Numbered from the stretch's first letter, positions 33,530 to 42,604 are shown. The stretch: DNA of 64,000 nucleotides from Blautia_A aquisgranensis (GCF_040096615.1 NZ_JBBMEJ010000009.1:92001-156000), one strand, 5' to 3'. Translations and numbers: made by a program. Notes: generated by a model from the letters alone, not told the origin.

Positions 33530-34270
33530 CTACATTGCCATTCCGCCGTCTACGCGGAGTACCTGTCCTGTGATATAGCGTGCGCCGTCCGATGCCAGAA
33601 ATGCAGCTGCCTTTGCCACATCCTCTGCAGTTCCCATACTTCCCATAGGAATAGAGGCTGCGATATTTTCCTTTACTTTATCAGAAAGTACATCTGTCAT
33701 ATCGGTCTGAATGAAGCCTGGTGCAATGGCATTTACTGTGATTCCTCTGGAGGCCAGCTCCTTTGCCGCAGATTTTGTAAGTCCGATGATTCCTGCCTTG
33801 GACGCTGCATAGTTGGCCTGCCCTGCATTTCCTCTTAAACCGACAACAGAGGAAAGACTGATGATCCTGCCGCTTCTCTGTCTCAGCATCATTCTGGACA
33901 CGTGACGGATGCAGTTGAACGCGCCTTTCAGATTGACCTCAATTACTCTGGAAAAATCCTCTTCGCTCATCTTCATAAGAAGTCCGTCTTTTGTGATACC
34001 GGCATTGTTTACCAGAATATCAACCCGTCCATAACGTTCTGCAATGGTTTTGAAAAAATCCTCGCATGCGCCAAAATCGGCCACATTGCACTGCATGACC
34101 GCTGCCTCGCCACCGGCCACCTCGATCTCTTTTTTTGTTTCCTCTGCTTTTTCTGCAGATCCGTTATAATTGATCACTACAAGATTTCCTGCTTTTGCAA
34201 GCTCCAGGGCGATAGCTTTTCCGATTCCGCGGGCACCGCCTGTTACTACTGCGATTTTTTTATCTGACAT
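33530..34270 (-). CDS. fabG: 3-oxoacyl-ACP reductase (FabG)
   Basis: A 246-residue short-chain dehydrogenase that reduces 3-ketoacyl-ACP with NADPH. Cofactor motif TGGARGIGKAIA (residues about 11-22), LVNNAGITKDGLL, catalytic serine in ISLSSVVGLRGNAGQ, and YAASK with tyrosine and lysine. The end ITGQVLRVDGGMAM is typical. It follows fabD by 17 bases. Confidence 0.97.
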   Translation of the reverse strand: MSDKKIAVVTGGARGIGKAIALELAKAGNLVVINYNGSAEKAEETKKEIEVAGGEAAVMQCNVADFGACEDFFKTIAERYGRVDILVNNAGITKDGLLMKMSEEDFSRVIEVNLKGAFNCIRHVSRMMLRQRSGRIISLSSVVGLRGNAGQANYAASKAGIIGLTKSAAKELASRGITVNAIAPGFIQTDMTDVLSDKVKENIAASIPMGSMGTAEDVAKAAAFLASDGARYITGQVLRVDGGMAM

Positions 34271-34287
34271 ATGGATTCCTTTCTCTT

Positions 34288-35208
34288 TTATACCAGTTCC
34301 TGGCAGACTTTTTCTGCATCTTCTGTTGTCTGGATGTTATATACCTTTACATTTCTGTTGATCTTTCTCATAAAGCCTGCCAGCGTTCTTCCCGGACCGA
34401 TTTCCACAAAGGTATCAACTCCCTGGGCGATCATCTTCTCTACACTCTGCTGCCAGCGCACGGAAGATGAGATCTGTTTTTCCAGAAGTGCCTTTGTTTC
34501 GTCTGTACTCTCTACATACTCTGCGGTTACATTCGTCACATATGGAATCTGAAGTTCAGAAAGTGTAACCTTTTCCAGAACCTTTGCAAGTTCCTTTCCT
34601 GCATCCTTCAGCATTGCGGAATGAAAAGGACCGCTGACATTTAACGGAATCACTCTTCTTCCTCCGGCTTCTTTCAGTTTTTCGGAGGCTTCCTTTACTG
34701 CTTCTGCAAGTCCTGTGATCACGATCTGTCCCGGACAATTATAGTTGGCAATGCTCACGTCCGGAATATCCCGGATCACTTCCTCGATCTTCTCTGTTTC
34801 CATTCCCATTACCGCTGCCATGCTGCCCTTCCCTGCCGGAACAGCCTGCTCCATCAGGATTCCTCTTTTTCGCACTGTGGTAATGGCATCCTTAAGCTCC
34901 ATGCCGCCCGCTGCTTCAATAGCACAGTATTCTCCAAGGCTTAATCCTGCAGTTACATCCAGATGAAGTCCCATTTCCTCCACAACCTTTTCCATTGCAA
35001 GACAGGTCGTAACAAGAGCTGCCTGTGTATATTCCGTGAGATCCAGTTTGTCGTTTTCCTCAAAGCAGAGGGCTTTCATGTCCAGTTCAAGCCACTCGCT
35101 GGCAGAATCAAAAACCTTTTTTGCAGTATCATATTTTTCATAAAAATCTTTTCCCATTCCGGCTTTCTGTGCACCCTGTCCAGGAAAGATGAATGCTGTT
35201 TTTCCCAT
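34288..35208 (-). CDS. fabD: malonyl-CoA:ACP transacylase (FabD)
   Basis: A 306-residue transacylase that loads malonate on ACP. I chose the ATG at 35208 (AAGGG 8 bases upstream), giving the standard opening MGKTAFIFPGQGAQKAGMG. A longer frame to 35280 would overlap fabK. The nucleophile elbow reads AGLSLGEYCAI, so the serine is kept, but the histidine of the usual GHSLG is leucine, a variant also seen in other Firmicutes. The catalytic histidine is in VSGPFHSAML and the end motif is FVEIGPGRTLAGF. Confidence 0.96.
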   Translation of the reverse strand: MGKTAFIFPGQGAQKAGMGKDFYEKYDTAKKVFDSASEWLELDMKALCFEENDKLDLTEYTQAALVTTCLAMEKVVEEMGLHLDVTAGLSLGEYCAIEAAGGMELKDAITTVRKRGILMEQAVPAGKGSMAAVMGMETEKIEEVIRDIPDVSIANYNCPGQIVITGLAEAVKEASEKLKEAGGRRVIPLNVSGPFHSAMLKDAGKELAKVLEKVTLSELQIPYVTNVTAEYVESTDETKALLEKQISSSVRWQQSVEKMIAQGVDTFVEIGPGRTLAGFMRKINRNVKVYNIQTTEDAEKVCQELV

Positions 35209-35230
35209 TTGATATTCCCTTCGTAACTGT

Positions 35231-36175
35231 TTATTCTTTTTCAAGAAACTGATTTCTTCGAACTGTTTCCTTTGTCTCACGGACCAGTCTTTCCATTAAT
35301 TCTTTGCAGGTCGGTACATCCTTCACCATTCCTGCGATCTGTCCGGACATCACACTTCCTGTTTTCACATCGCCCTCAACAACTGCTTTTCGAAGGCCAC
35401 CAAGAGTAAGAAGTTCAAGCTCCTCGAAGGAAGCCCCTGCTGCTTCCTTTTCCAGATATTCTTTTGTCATCGGGTTTCTCAAGGTACGCACCGGATGTCC
35501 GGTTGTACGGCCGGTCACTCTGGTATCAATATCTTTTGCTTTCAGTACAAACTGCTTGTAATTTTCATGAACATTGCACTCTTTTGTTGCAACGAAACGG
35601 GTTCCCATCTGCACAGCCTCTGCACCCAGCATAAAAGCTGCTGCAATTCCACGTCCGTCTGCGATTCCTCCGGCTGCGATCACCGGAATTTTCACAACAT
35701 CCACCACCTGCGGTACCAGTGCCATGGTTGTTGTCTCTCCGATATGTCCGCCGGATTCAGTTCCTTCTGCCACAACTGCATCTGCACCGCAACGTTCCAT
35801 TCTTCTTGCAAGTGCTACAGATGCAACCACAGGAATGACTTTTACTCCGGCTGCCTTCCATGCTTCCATGTATTTTTCCGGGCTTCCGGCACCTGTTGTT
35901 ACAACCTTGATTCCTTCTTCGATCACGATCTTCGCAACCTCATCTGCACTTGGACTCATCAGCATGATATTTACACCAAAAGGCTTATCCGTGAGCTTTT
36001 TCGCCTCACGGATCTGCTCACGTACCCACTGGGCCGGTGCATTGGCTGCTGCGATCAGTCCAAGTCCGCCAGCTTCTGATACAGCTGCTGCAATATGATG
36101 GTCTGCCACCCAGGCCATACCGCCCTGGATGATCGGATATTCGATTCCAAGTAATTCTGTAACTCTTGTTTTCAT
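35231..36175 (-). CDS. fabK: enoyl-ACP reductase II (FabK), FMN-dependent
   Basis: A 314-residue TIM-barrel flavoprotein that reduces enoyl-ACP, replacing FabI; FabK enzymes are not inhibited by triclosan. The opening is LGIEYPIIQGGMAWVADHHI. AEGTESGGHIGE contains the catalytic histidine. FMN phosphate contacts are expected at IAAGGIADGRGIAAAF and GAEAVQMGTRFVAT. AGGT precedes the ATG. FabK and FabD are 22 bases apart. Confidence 0.95.
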   Translation of the reverse strand: MKTRVTELLGIEYPIIQGGMAWVADHHIAAAVSEAGGLGLIAAANAPAQWVREQIREAKKLTDKPFGVNIMLMSPSADEVAKIVIEEGIKVVTTGAGSPEKYMEAWKAAGVKVIPVVASVALARRMERCGADAVVAEGTESGGHIGETTTMALVPQVVDVVKIPVIAAGGIADGRGIAAAFMLGAEAVQMGTRFVATKECNVHENYKQFVLKAKDIDTRVTGRTTGHPVRTLRNPMTKEYLEKEAAGASFEELELLTLGGLRKAVVEGDVKTGSVMSGQIAGMVKDVPTCKELMERLVRETKETVRRNQFLEKE

Positions 36176-36265
36176 TGTTTTACCTCCGGAAAAATTTTAT
36201 CAGTCCATTAAAGAGGACTTTTCTATAATAAATCGGTTATTTATGATTCTCCTTGCAATATTCAT

Positions 36266-37231
36266 TTAATACTCGATCAGACTTGCTCCATATGTCAGTC
36301 CACCGCCGAATCCTGCCAGAATCAGCTTGTCACCTCGATTCAGCTTTCCGCTTTTTTTCACCTCATCCAGAAGGATCAGAAGACTGGCCGAAGAGGTGTT
36401 TCCGTATTCTGCCATATTCATGGGAAACTTGGAAATGTCATCCCCGATCCGTCTTGCCGCAGAACGGATAATTCTTTCATTCGCCTGATGAAGCAGGTAA
36501 TAACGAATGTCTTCACAGGAAATCTCTTCTCTTTTAAGAAGTGTTTTTATTGCTTCCGGCACCTTTGATACGGCAAATGTAAAAACCTCTTTTCCATTCA
36601 TCTGTATGTAGGTTTCCTTCGCTTTCGGATCCGTTTCATAACAGACCTGATTTCTGCTTTTCAAAGTAAGCGCGCTACCTCTTTTTCCAATGGAATGTGT
36701 AATCTGGGCATATCTTCCGTTTTCTGCAGCTTTCAGTACAACTGCTCCGGCTCCATCCCCGAAAAGAATGCAGGTGCCTCTGTCTGTCCAGTCCGTTAAA
36801 CCGGACAGCTTCTCTGCACCAATCACAAGTGCCGTCTGATATATGCTCTGGGCAAGATAAACCTGGGCTGTATTCAGAGCCAGAAGTGAACCTGTGCAGG
36901 CTCCGTTCAGATCAAAACAGGTTGCATTGTCTGCACCAAGGCGTTCCTGTACTCCACATGCTACGCATGGCATGATCTCTGTCGGCGATATCGTCGCAAC
37001 AATGATAAGGTCGATCTCTTCTGCCTTTATTTCTGCATCCTCCAGCGCTCTCCGCGCTGCTTCTGCAGCCATCGTTACCGTATCCTCTTTTTCTTCTGCA
37101 ATGTGTCTTTTCACCACACCGGTTCTTTCCCGGATCCATTCATCACTGGTTTCTACCATTTGCGCCAGATCATTGTTATCCCACACTTTATCCGGTGCCC
37201 AGGAGCCTGTTCCACATATTTTACCTGTCAT
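36266..37231 (-). CDS. fabH: 3-oxoacyl-ACP synthase III (FabH)
   Basis: FabH, 321 residues from the ATG at 37231, which has GGAG 6 bases upstream; another ATG at 37243 adds four residues without a ribosome site. It starts fatty-acid synthesis by joining acetyl-CoA (or a branched primer) to malonyl-ACP. Catalytic residues: cysteine in FDLNGACTGSLLAL, histidine in LLHQANERI, asparagine in EYGNTSSASL. First gene of the operon. No acpP follows, unlike the pneumococcal cluster; the 90 bases before fabK are non-coding. Confidence 0.95.
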   Translation of the reverse strand: MTGKICGTGSWAPDKVWDNNDLAQMVETSDEWIRERTGVVKRHIAEEKEDTVTMAAEAARRALEDAEIKAEEIDLIIVATISPTEIMPCVACGVQERLGADNATCFDLNGACTGSLLALNTAQVYLAQSIYQTALVIGAEKLSGLTDWTDRGTCILFGDGAGAVVLKAAENGRYAQITHSIGKRGSALTLKSRNQVCYETDPKAKETYIQMNGKEVFTFAVSKVPEAIKTLLKREEISCEDIRYYLLHQANERIIRSAARRIGDDISKFPMNMAEYGNTSSASLLILLDEVKKSGKLNRGDKLILAGFGGGLTYGASLIEY

Positions 37232-37310
37232 ATTTTTCTCCATATATCTGTACCGGACAGCTCTGATGTAATCTGTACTGCTGTCCTCTGAATTATATTT
37301 ACCTTAAAAT

Positions 37311-37352
37311 ATTTTGATTATCAAATTATATCATTATAAAACCATTTGTCAA
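37311..37352 (-). promoter_or_regulatory. fab operon promoter with FabT-type operator
   Basis: Minus strand: TTGACA (37347-37352), 16 bases, TATAAT (37325-37330), both perfect consensus boxes. The palindrome ATTTGATAATCAAAAT (core 37313-37325) overlaps the end of the -10 box and the expected start site. It matches the TTTGA-N3-TCAAA style of FabT/FapR-like MarR sites described in Streptococcus. Binding there would block transcription of the whole operon. Confidence 0.75.
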
Positions 37353-37439
37353 GGTAGAATATTTTCCCGGAAATCATTTCCGGGAATTATAAATATCTTT
37401 GCCGGATTGATAGATGTTTCGCATTTACTGTCCAGCGTA

Positions 37440-37469
37440 TTGTATATATTGGAAACTTTGTGCTATGAT
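37440..37469 (+). promoter_or_regulatory. probable promoter of the YczE-like gene
   Basis: Plus strand: TTGTAT (37440-37445), 18 bases, TATGAT (37464-37469). Confidence 0.4.
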
Positions 37470-37506
37470 AAATTATAGATTTTTTACAGGAAGTGAATAA
37501 CAGAAA

Positions 37507-38220
37507 ATGAAAAAACAAACTTTTTTACGGGCATTTTTTTATATCGCCAGTCTTCTGATCCTGGCAATGGGAATTATGCTTAATACCAAATCAGGGCTTG
37601 GTGTTTCCGCGATCATCTCGGTGGCCTACAGTATTTCTATCATAAGTAAAACAAATTTCGGAAATGTTACTTTCCTTTTATATGCTGTTTTTGTTGTGGC
37701 AGAGATTATTCTTCATATTATTCGAAACCGCAGATATTCCCGGACAGCCAACGCTGCAGTTGCACCTGCCGCACACCGGGATCTGAAGCTGGTGATCATC
37801 ATGGATCTTCTGCAGCTGCCCCTGAGTCTTGTATTTACGCGTTTTATGAATCTGTTTTCTGCGCTGCTCCCGGATCCTTCCGGACATATCGCAGCCCAGT
37901 TTCTCTTTCTTGCCGCCGGAATCATCCTCACTGGAATCGGTGCTGCCATGTCACTGGATATGCGTATCGTCCCCAATCCAGGAGACGGAATCGTGCAGGC
38001 TATCGCTGACTGTGTTGGAAAACCTGTCGGTCTTACCAAAAACTGCTTTGATCTCTGCAATATCTGTCTTACAGCTTCAATTGGCCTGATCTTTGCCCAC
38101 AGACTGGTGGGAATTGGCATAGGAACTGTTATCGCAGTTCTTGCCGTCGGGCGTGTTGTTGCTATCTTCAATCATTTCTTTATGGAAAAAATGACAGCTG
38201 CCGCAGGCGTGGAGTATTAA
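37507..38220 (+). CDS. YczE/YitT-like integral membrane protein (DUF6198-like)
   Basis: A 237-residue membrane protein with about five or six hydrophobic helices (residues 8-25, 32-48, 52-72, 94-115, 127-150, 185-230 in part). The segment ILAMGIMLNTKSGLGVSA and the later MRIVPNPGDGIVQAIAD resemble the YczE/YyaS/YitT group, where G-x-G-V/I-S and P-G-D/E motifs occur near the helix ends. Function in the group is not established; transport has been suggested. It stands alone, divergent from the fab operon, with its own promoter. Confidence 0.7.
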   Translation: MKKQTFLRAFFYIASLLILAMGIMLNTKSGLGVSAIISVAYSISIISKTNFGNVTFLLYAVFVVAEIILHIIRNRRYSRTANAAVAPAAHRDLKLVIIMDLLQLPLSLVFTRFMNLFSALLPDPSGHIAAQFLFLAAGIILTGIGAAMSLDMRIVPNPGDGIVQAIADCVGKPVGLTKNCFDLCNICLTASIGLIFAHRLVGIGIGTVIAVLAVGRVVAIFNHFFMEKMTAAAGVEY

Positions 38221-38246
38221 GCTCCACTGCCCTGGGCAGCTGTTTT

Positions 38247-38516
38247 TTATAATTTATAACTTACCAGCCACACCGCAGCAATCTGTACCAGCAATATCAC
38301 AGGTACACCCACTGCGAATTTCGGTTTTCGGGTTTTATGGCGAAAAAAGCGCATGCCGAGTATTGCTCCTGCGCTGCCGCCGATAACCGCACTCAGGATC
38401 AGCGTTTTCTCCGGGATCCTCCAGGCATTGCGTCGTGCTTTCTGCTTGTCAATACCGAAGAGCACAAAGGCCAGGATATTAACGGCCAGCAGATAATAAT
38501 ATACGTAATTATTCAT
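38247..38516 (-). CDS. DUF1294 small membrane protein
   Basis: An 89-residue protein with two or three hydrophobic segments (residues 5-21, 38-55, 68-86). The motif FGIDKQKARRNAWRIPEKTL, then GGSAGAILGMRFFRHKTRKPKF (shown as two parts), is the DUF1294 signature. Function is unknown. It is convergent with the YczE-like gene, with 26 bases between the stops. A GGAAAG lies near the start. Confidence 0.88.
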   Translation of the reverse strand: MNNYVYYYLLAVNILAFVLFGIDKQKARRNAWRIPEKTLILSAVIGGSAGAILGMRFFRHKTRKPKFAVGVPVILLVQIAAVWLVSYKL

Positions 38517-38662
38517 GATCTTTCCTCGTTTACTATCCCATATTCAGGACTGTATCATACGAACTTAATGTATCAAAAAAACAGTATCTCCAGATCTGAA
38601 TCACAAAGAAAATGTTCACAGACACATAAACGCATGTTGCGAATTTATGACACATCCAGAAT

Positions 38663-39226
38663 TTACAGCTTAATGATCAACACCGGAATCGGCGGATTGT
38701 TCGGCCGGTTTATATATTCAGACTGAATCACCAGATATTGATGTGGATCCAGTTCCCGAATAAATTCCAGCATTTCATCTCTTTCCTGAAATCCAGTATC
38801 CCCGCCACTATAAATACACAGTGTCATAAGACCGCCTTTTTTCAGAAGTGTAAGCCCGCTTTCTACTGCTCTTCTGCTGCTCTCTGCCTTGGTTGCAATG
38901 TGATGATCTCCGCCTGGAAGATACCCCAGATTAAAGGTAATGCAGGACACAGTTTCCGGTTCCGCATAGGATGCCATATTTTCATGTGAATCCAGTATCA
39001 GCCGGTAATTCTCAGGACATTTTTCTCTTTTCAAACGTTCTTCCGTATGTACAAGCGCAAACTCCTGTATATCAAAAGCCAGCACCTTACCTTTCTCACC
39101 CGCGAGCCTGCTCAAAAGTGCAGTATCATTACCATTTCCCATAGTGGCATCAATACAGAGATCTCCGGGCATGACCTGCTGCCGGATAAAATGCTGCGTA
39201 TACGCAGTGATCTGAAGATTTTTCAT
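38663..39226 (-). CDS. mnmM: tRNA mnm5s2U34 methyltransferase MnmM (YtqB)
   Basis: A 187-residue class I methyltransferase. The motif I region is CIDATMGNGNDTALLS, followed by KVLAFDIQEFAL. The ITFNLGYLPGGDHHIAT segment and the end YINRPNNPPIPVLIIKL are typical of YtqB-type proteins, shown in Bacillus to put the last methyl on the wobble uridine (nm5s2U to mnm5s2U). It probably acts on tRNAs for Lys, Glu and Gln in the cytoplasm. It follows the GNAT gene by 30 bases in the same direction. Confidence 0.88.
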   Translation of the reverse strand: MKNLQITAYTQHFIRQQVMPGDLCIDATMGNGNDTALLSRLAGEKGKVLAFDIQEFALVHTEERLKREKCPENYRLILDSHENMASYAEPETVSCITFNLGYLPGGDHHIATKAESSRRAVESGLTLLKKGGLMTLCIYSGGDTGFQERDEMLEFIRELDPHQYLVIQSEYINRPNNPPIPVLIIKL

Positions 39227-39256
39227 TTCTGATTTTTCTCCTTATCGCATTCGTTC

Positions 39257-39748
39257 CTACAGTTCATGATAGTACGGGCAGATATCTTCGTAATGACCAT
39301 CCTTCATCCGGAATCCCTTCGGGACCACCCCCAGCTGCATGAAACCAAGCCGCTCATACAGATGTCTTGCGTGAACATTACATGCCACAACCGCGTTAAA
39401 CTGCAAAACACCAAAACCATGCGCCTTTCCCTGAACCAGACAGTCAGATACCAGTTTTTCTCCGATGTGAAGTCCCCTGGAATCTCTGCTCACTGCATAG
39501 CTGGCATTGCAGATATGCCCGCATCTTCCGATATTATTCGGATGCAGAATGTAAAGGCCATAGACCTTACCGCTCTCCTCATCAACTGCTGCAGCTGTAT
39601 ACGTCTGCTCCGCAAAAAAATCTCTTCCCGTCTCAGTATTCAAAAACTCCTCCTGCGGAAAAGCCACGCCATCCTCCACGACCTCATTCCAGATCCGGAT
39701 CAGATCCGGGAGATCTTTTTCCTCATATTTTCTTACTGTGATATTCAT
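39257..39748 (-). CDS. GNAT-family N-acetyltransferase
   Basis: A 163-residue acetyltransferase. It begins MNITVRKYEEKDLPDLIRIW. The acetyl-CoA loop is SRDSRGLHIGEKLVSDCLVQ, with R-G-x-x-I-G in place of the usual Q/R-x-x-G-x-G/A. NVHARHLYERLGFMQLGVVP is the conserved C-terminal strand and helix. The acceptor is unknown. It is probably co-transcribed with mnmM, 30 bases downstream. Confidence 0.82.
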   Translation of the reverse strand: MNITVRKYEEKDLPDLIRIWNEVVEDGVAFPQEEFLNTETGRDFFAEQTYTAAAVDEESGKVYGLYILHPNNIGRCGHICNASYAVSRDSRGLHIGEKLVSDCLVQGKAHGFGVLQFNAVVACNVHARHLYERLGFMQLGVVPKGFRMKDGHYEDICPYYHEL

Positions 39749-39843
39749 GATAATTCACTCCTCTCTGTAAAGCTTTCTTATATCTGCTGCTTTTTTCGGG
39801 AATCCCATCTGTAACCATTAAGTTTCGCTGTTTTGGCTCACTT

Positions 39844-40488
39844 TTATTTTATCCCGGTCAATTCTATATTCCGCCCGTCACGCCGGATCACACCTTCGTC
39901 TGCCAGATTTTTCAGCTCGCGCATCATGGCGCTGCGATCTACACTGAGGTACTGTGCCAGTGCTGTATACGACATCGGCAGCTTAAACTTTTCCTCATTT
40001 TTCTCAGTAGACAGCGCATGAAGATACGCCATCAGTTTTTTCCTGGTGGTGGATCTGGAAAGCATGTAGATCCGGTCTGTCTGCTGTCTGGAACGGAGTG
40101 CTGTCATCTGCAGTAAATTGCTGACCATCTGGCTGTGATGGTGACAGGCATTCTCACAGCGCTTGATCACATGTTCATAATCCATGAACAGCACCCTCGT
40201 CTCTGTAGTGGCGCATACATAATAATGCTGGGAATCCGACGGAAGAAGGAAAGGTTCCCCAAATACACTGTCTTTATTCAGTTCATCGATCACATACTCG
40301 TTTCCATCCTCATCACAGCAGTAAAGAACTGCACGTCCTTCCTGTATGAGTCCAATCTTCTTCATGGAGCTGGCATATTCCATGATCGTCTCCCCATTCT
40401 GAAAAACCGCCTCCCTGACTTTGAAGCAGACACGCATTCTTTCCTGTTCTTCGGGCAAAATATCTGTAAATAATGTGATGTGTTCCAT
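39844..40488 (-). CDS. Crp/Fnr-family regulator
   Basis: A 214-residue regulator. The N-terminal cyclic-nucleotide-type sensor (about residues 10-120) has GLIQEGRAVLYCCDEDGNEY and VFGEPFLLPSD, and the C-terminal winged helix has MSYTALAQYLSVDRSAMMRE. No N-terminal cluster of cysteines as in oxygen-sensing Fnr is visible; C20 and the pair C70-C71 are scattered. It is divergent from the flavodiiron gene. A TGTTG-N6-CAACA palindrome in the gap has the Crp-family format, so control of that gene is likely. Confidence 0.85.
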   Translation of the reverse strand: MEHITLFTDILPEEQERMRVCFKVREAVFQNGETIMEYASSMKKIGLIQEGRAVLYCCDEDGNEYVIDELNKDSVFGEPFLLPSDSQHYYVCATTETRVLFMDYEHVIKRCENACHHHSQMVSNLLQMTALRSRQQTDRIYMLSRSTTRKKLMAYLHALSTEKNEEKFKLPMSYTALAQYLSVDRSAMMRELKNLADEGVIRRDGRNIELTGIK

Positions 40489-40654
40489 CTTTCATCTCCT
40501 GATCAGACGCAGAATTTTTTGTTTCTGCGTATTTTCTGTTCATGATTTTATACCAGCGAATATGAATTGTAAAGATGTTCGATCTACAGTTCATTACTCT
40601 TCGCCTTCCGCAGGGAACTTACCTGATTAAGTTAATTTCCATGTTTTTACTTTT

Positions 40655-40670
40655 TGTTGTATTTGCAACA
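40655..40670. promoter_or_regulatory. Crp-format palindrome between the regulator and flavodiiron genes
   Basis: TGTTG-N6-CAACA, the same spacing as the Crp consensus TGTGA-N6-TCACA. It lies about 100 bases before the flavodiiron start. The rest of the 280-base gap is A/T rich, with no clear -35/-10 pair that I trust. Confidence 0.5.
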
Positions 40671-40768
40671 GTTTTATTTCGTAAAATCTGTTATATTTTT
40701 ATCAAGTCAAAAACAGCAAATAAAACAGCTCACATAAATCCACCATAGAAAGAAAAGAGGAAATGCTC

Positions 40769-42562
40769 ATGAAAATCACAGATACTATCAAATATGTAGG
40801 CGTTAATGATCATCAGGTCGATCTTTTTGAAGGACAGTATAAAGTGCCAAACGGCATGTCCTACAATTCCTACGTGATCCTAGACGAAAAGATCGCAGTC
40901 ATGGATACTGTAGATGCCAATTTTACCCACGAATGGCTGGATAATATCCAGCAGGTTCTCGGAAACCGAAGACCTGATTATCTCATCGTACAGCATATGG
41001 AACCGGATCATGCAGCTAATATTGCAAACTTCATGAAGGTTTATCCAGATACTACTGTTGTCTCCAATCAGAAAGCTTTTGCTATGATCCAGAACTTTTT
41101 TGATCTGGATCTGGAAGGTCAGAAAATTGTCGTAGATAATGGCTCCAGCCTTTCTCTGGGAAATCATAACCTGACCTTCGTATTCGCCCCGATGGTACAC
41201 TGGCCGGAGGTTATGGTTACTTATGACAGCACAGATAAAGTACTTTTTTCCGCAGATGGTTTCGGAAAATTCGGTGCTCTGGATGTGGATGAGCCATGGG
41301 ATGATGAGGCAAGAAGATATTTTATCGGCATTGTCGGCAAATACGGCGCACAGGTACAGAAGCTTCTCAAGGTTGCTGCAGCTCTGGATATCCAGACCAT
41401 CTGCCCGCTTCACGGACCGGTTCTTAATGAAAACCTCGGACATTATATCGGGCTTTACGATACCTGGTCTTCCTACACACCGGAGGATGACGGAATCGTG
41501 ATCGCATATACTTCCGTGTACGGACACACAAGAACAGCGGTTCAGCAGCTTGCCGACAAATTCCGTGCCAAAGGATGTCCGAGAGTGCTGATCTATGACC
41601 TGGCAAGAGATGACATGTCCCAGGCACTCAGCGATGCTTTTCGCTACTCCAAGCTGGTTCTGGCAACCACTACCTATAACGCAAGCATCTATCCGTTTAT
41701 GAATGATTTTATTACCCGTCTGGTGGAGCATAATTTCCAGAACCGTACCGTAGGTCTTATCGAAAATGGAAGCTGGGCACCACTGGCCGCCAAGGTTATG
41801 AAAGAAATGCTTTCCAAATGCAAAAAGATCAACTGGTTGAACACTACTGTAAAGATCATGTCTGCAGTAAACGAGGAAAACCGCAAACAGATGGATGTAA
41901 TGGCTGATGAGCTCTGCCAGGAATATATCGCAAAAAACGACAGTCTTGCAAACAAAAATGATATGACTGCACTGTTCCGTATCGGCTACGGTCTCTATGT
42001 AGTAACCTCAAACGATGGCAAAAAAGACAACGGTCTTATCGTCAACACCGTTACACAGCTTACTGACAATCCTTACCGCGTAGCTGTCAATATCAACAAA
42101 GCCAACTATTCTCATCATGTGATCCAGCAGACCGGTATTATGAATGTAAACTGTCTCTCCGTGGACGCTCCGTTCTCTGTTTTTGAGCAATTTGGTTTCC
42201 AGTCCGGAAGAAGCGCAGATAAGTTTGCCGGCCAGAAAGTGAATCATTCTGACAATGGACTGGTATTCCTGGATAAATATATCAACGCATTCATGTCTCT
42301 GAAAGTAGAAAATTATGTGGATCTTGGCACACACGGAATGTTCATCTGCAGCGTTACAGAGGCCCGCGTCATGAGTGATCAGGAAACTATGACCTACACC
42401 TACTATCAGAAAAATGTAAAACCGAAGCCTCAGACCGAAGGCAAAAAAGGCTGGGTATGCAAAGTCTGCGGATATATCTATGAGGGCGACGAGCTTCCGG
42501 AAGATATCATCTGCCCGCTGTGCAAACATGGGGCTGTTGACTTCGAGCCGATCGAAGGATAA
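40769..42562 (+). CDS. flavodiiron protein fused to flavin reductase and rubredoxin domains
   Basis: A 597-residue multidomain oxygen or NO reductase. Residues 1 to about 250: metallo-beta-lactamase core with all di-iron ligands (HMEPDH, then MVHWPE, SADGFGKFG and CPLHGP). Residues about 250-395: flavodoxin domain with the FMN loop YTSVYGHTRTA. Residues about 405-545: flavin-reductase-like domain (FRIGYGLYVVTSNDGKKDN). The C-terminus is a rubredoxin: CKVCGYIYEGDELPEDI followed by CPLC. Electrons could pass within one chain from NAD(P)H-linked reductase to rubredoxin to di-iron site. I chose the ATG at 40769, with GAGGAA ahead; an ATG 6 bases earlier lies too near that site. It detoxifies O2 or NO in an anaerobe. 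Confidence 0.95.
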   Translation: MKITDTIKYVGVNDHQVDLFEGQYKVPNGMSYNSYVILDEKIAVMDTVDANFTHEWLDNIQQVLGNRRPDYLIVQHMEPDHAANIANFMKVYPDTTVVSNQKAFAMIQNFFDLDLEGQKIVVDNGSSLSLGNHNLTFVFAPMVHWPEVMVTYDSTDKVLFSADGFGKFGALDVDEPWDDEARRYFIGIVGKYGAQVQKLLKVAAALDIQTICPLHGPVLNENLGHYIGLYDTWSSYTPEDDGIVIAYTSVYGHTRTAVQQLADKFRAKGCPRVLIYDLARDDMSQALSDAFRYSKLVLATTTYNASIYPFMNDFITRLVEHNFQNRTVGLIENGSWAPLAAKVMKEMLSKCKKINWLNTTVKIMSAVNEENRKQMDVMADELCQEYIAKNDSLANKNDMTALFRIGYGLYVVTSNDGKKDNGLIVNTVTQLTDNPYRVAVNINKANYSHHVIQQTGIMNVNCLSVDAPFSVFEQFGFQSGRSADKFAGQKVNHSDNGLVFLDKYINAFMSLKVENYVDLGTHGMFICSVTEARVMSDQETMTYTYYQKNVKPKPQTEGKKGWVCKVCGYIYEGDELPEDIICPLCKHGAVDFEPIEG

Positions 42563-42604
42563 ATATTTACTGAGACTTCTGTCTGAACACAAATTATAAA
42601 CCTG

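Noticed and set aside
36176..36265. acpP between fabH and fabK
   Set aside because: The 90 bases contain no frame with the DSL phosphopantetheine motif.
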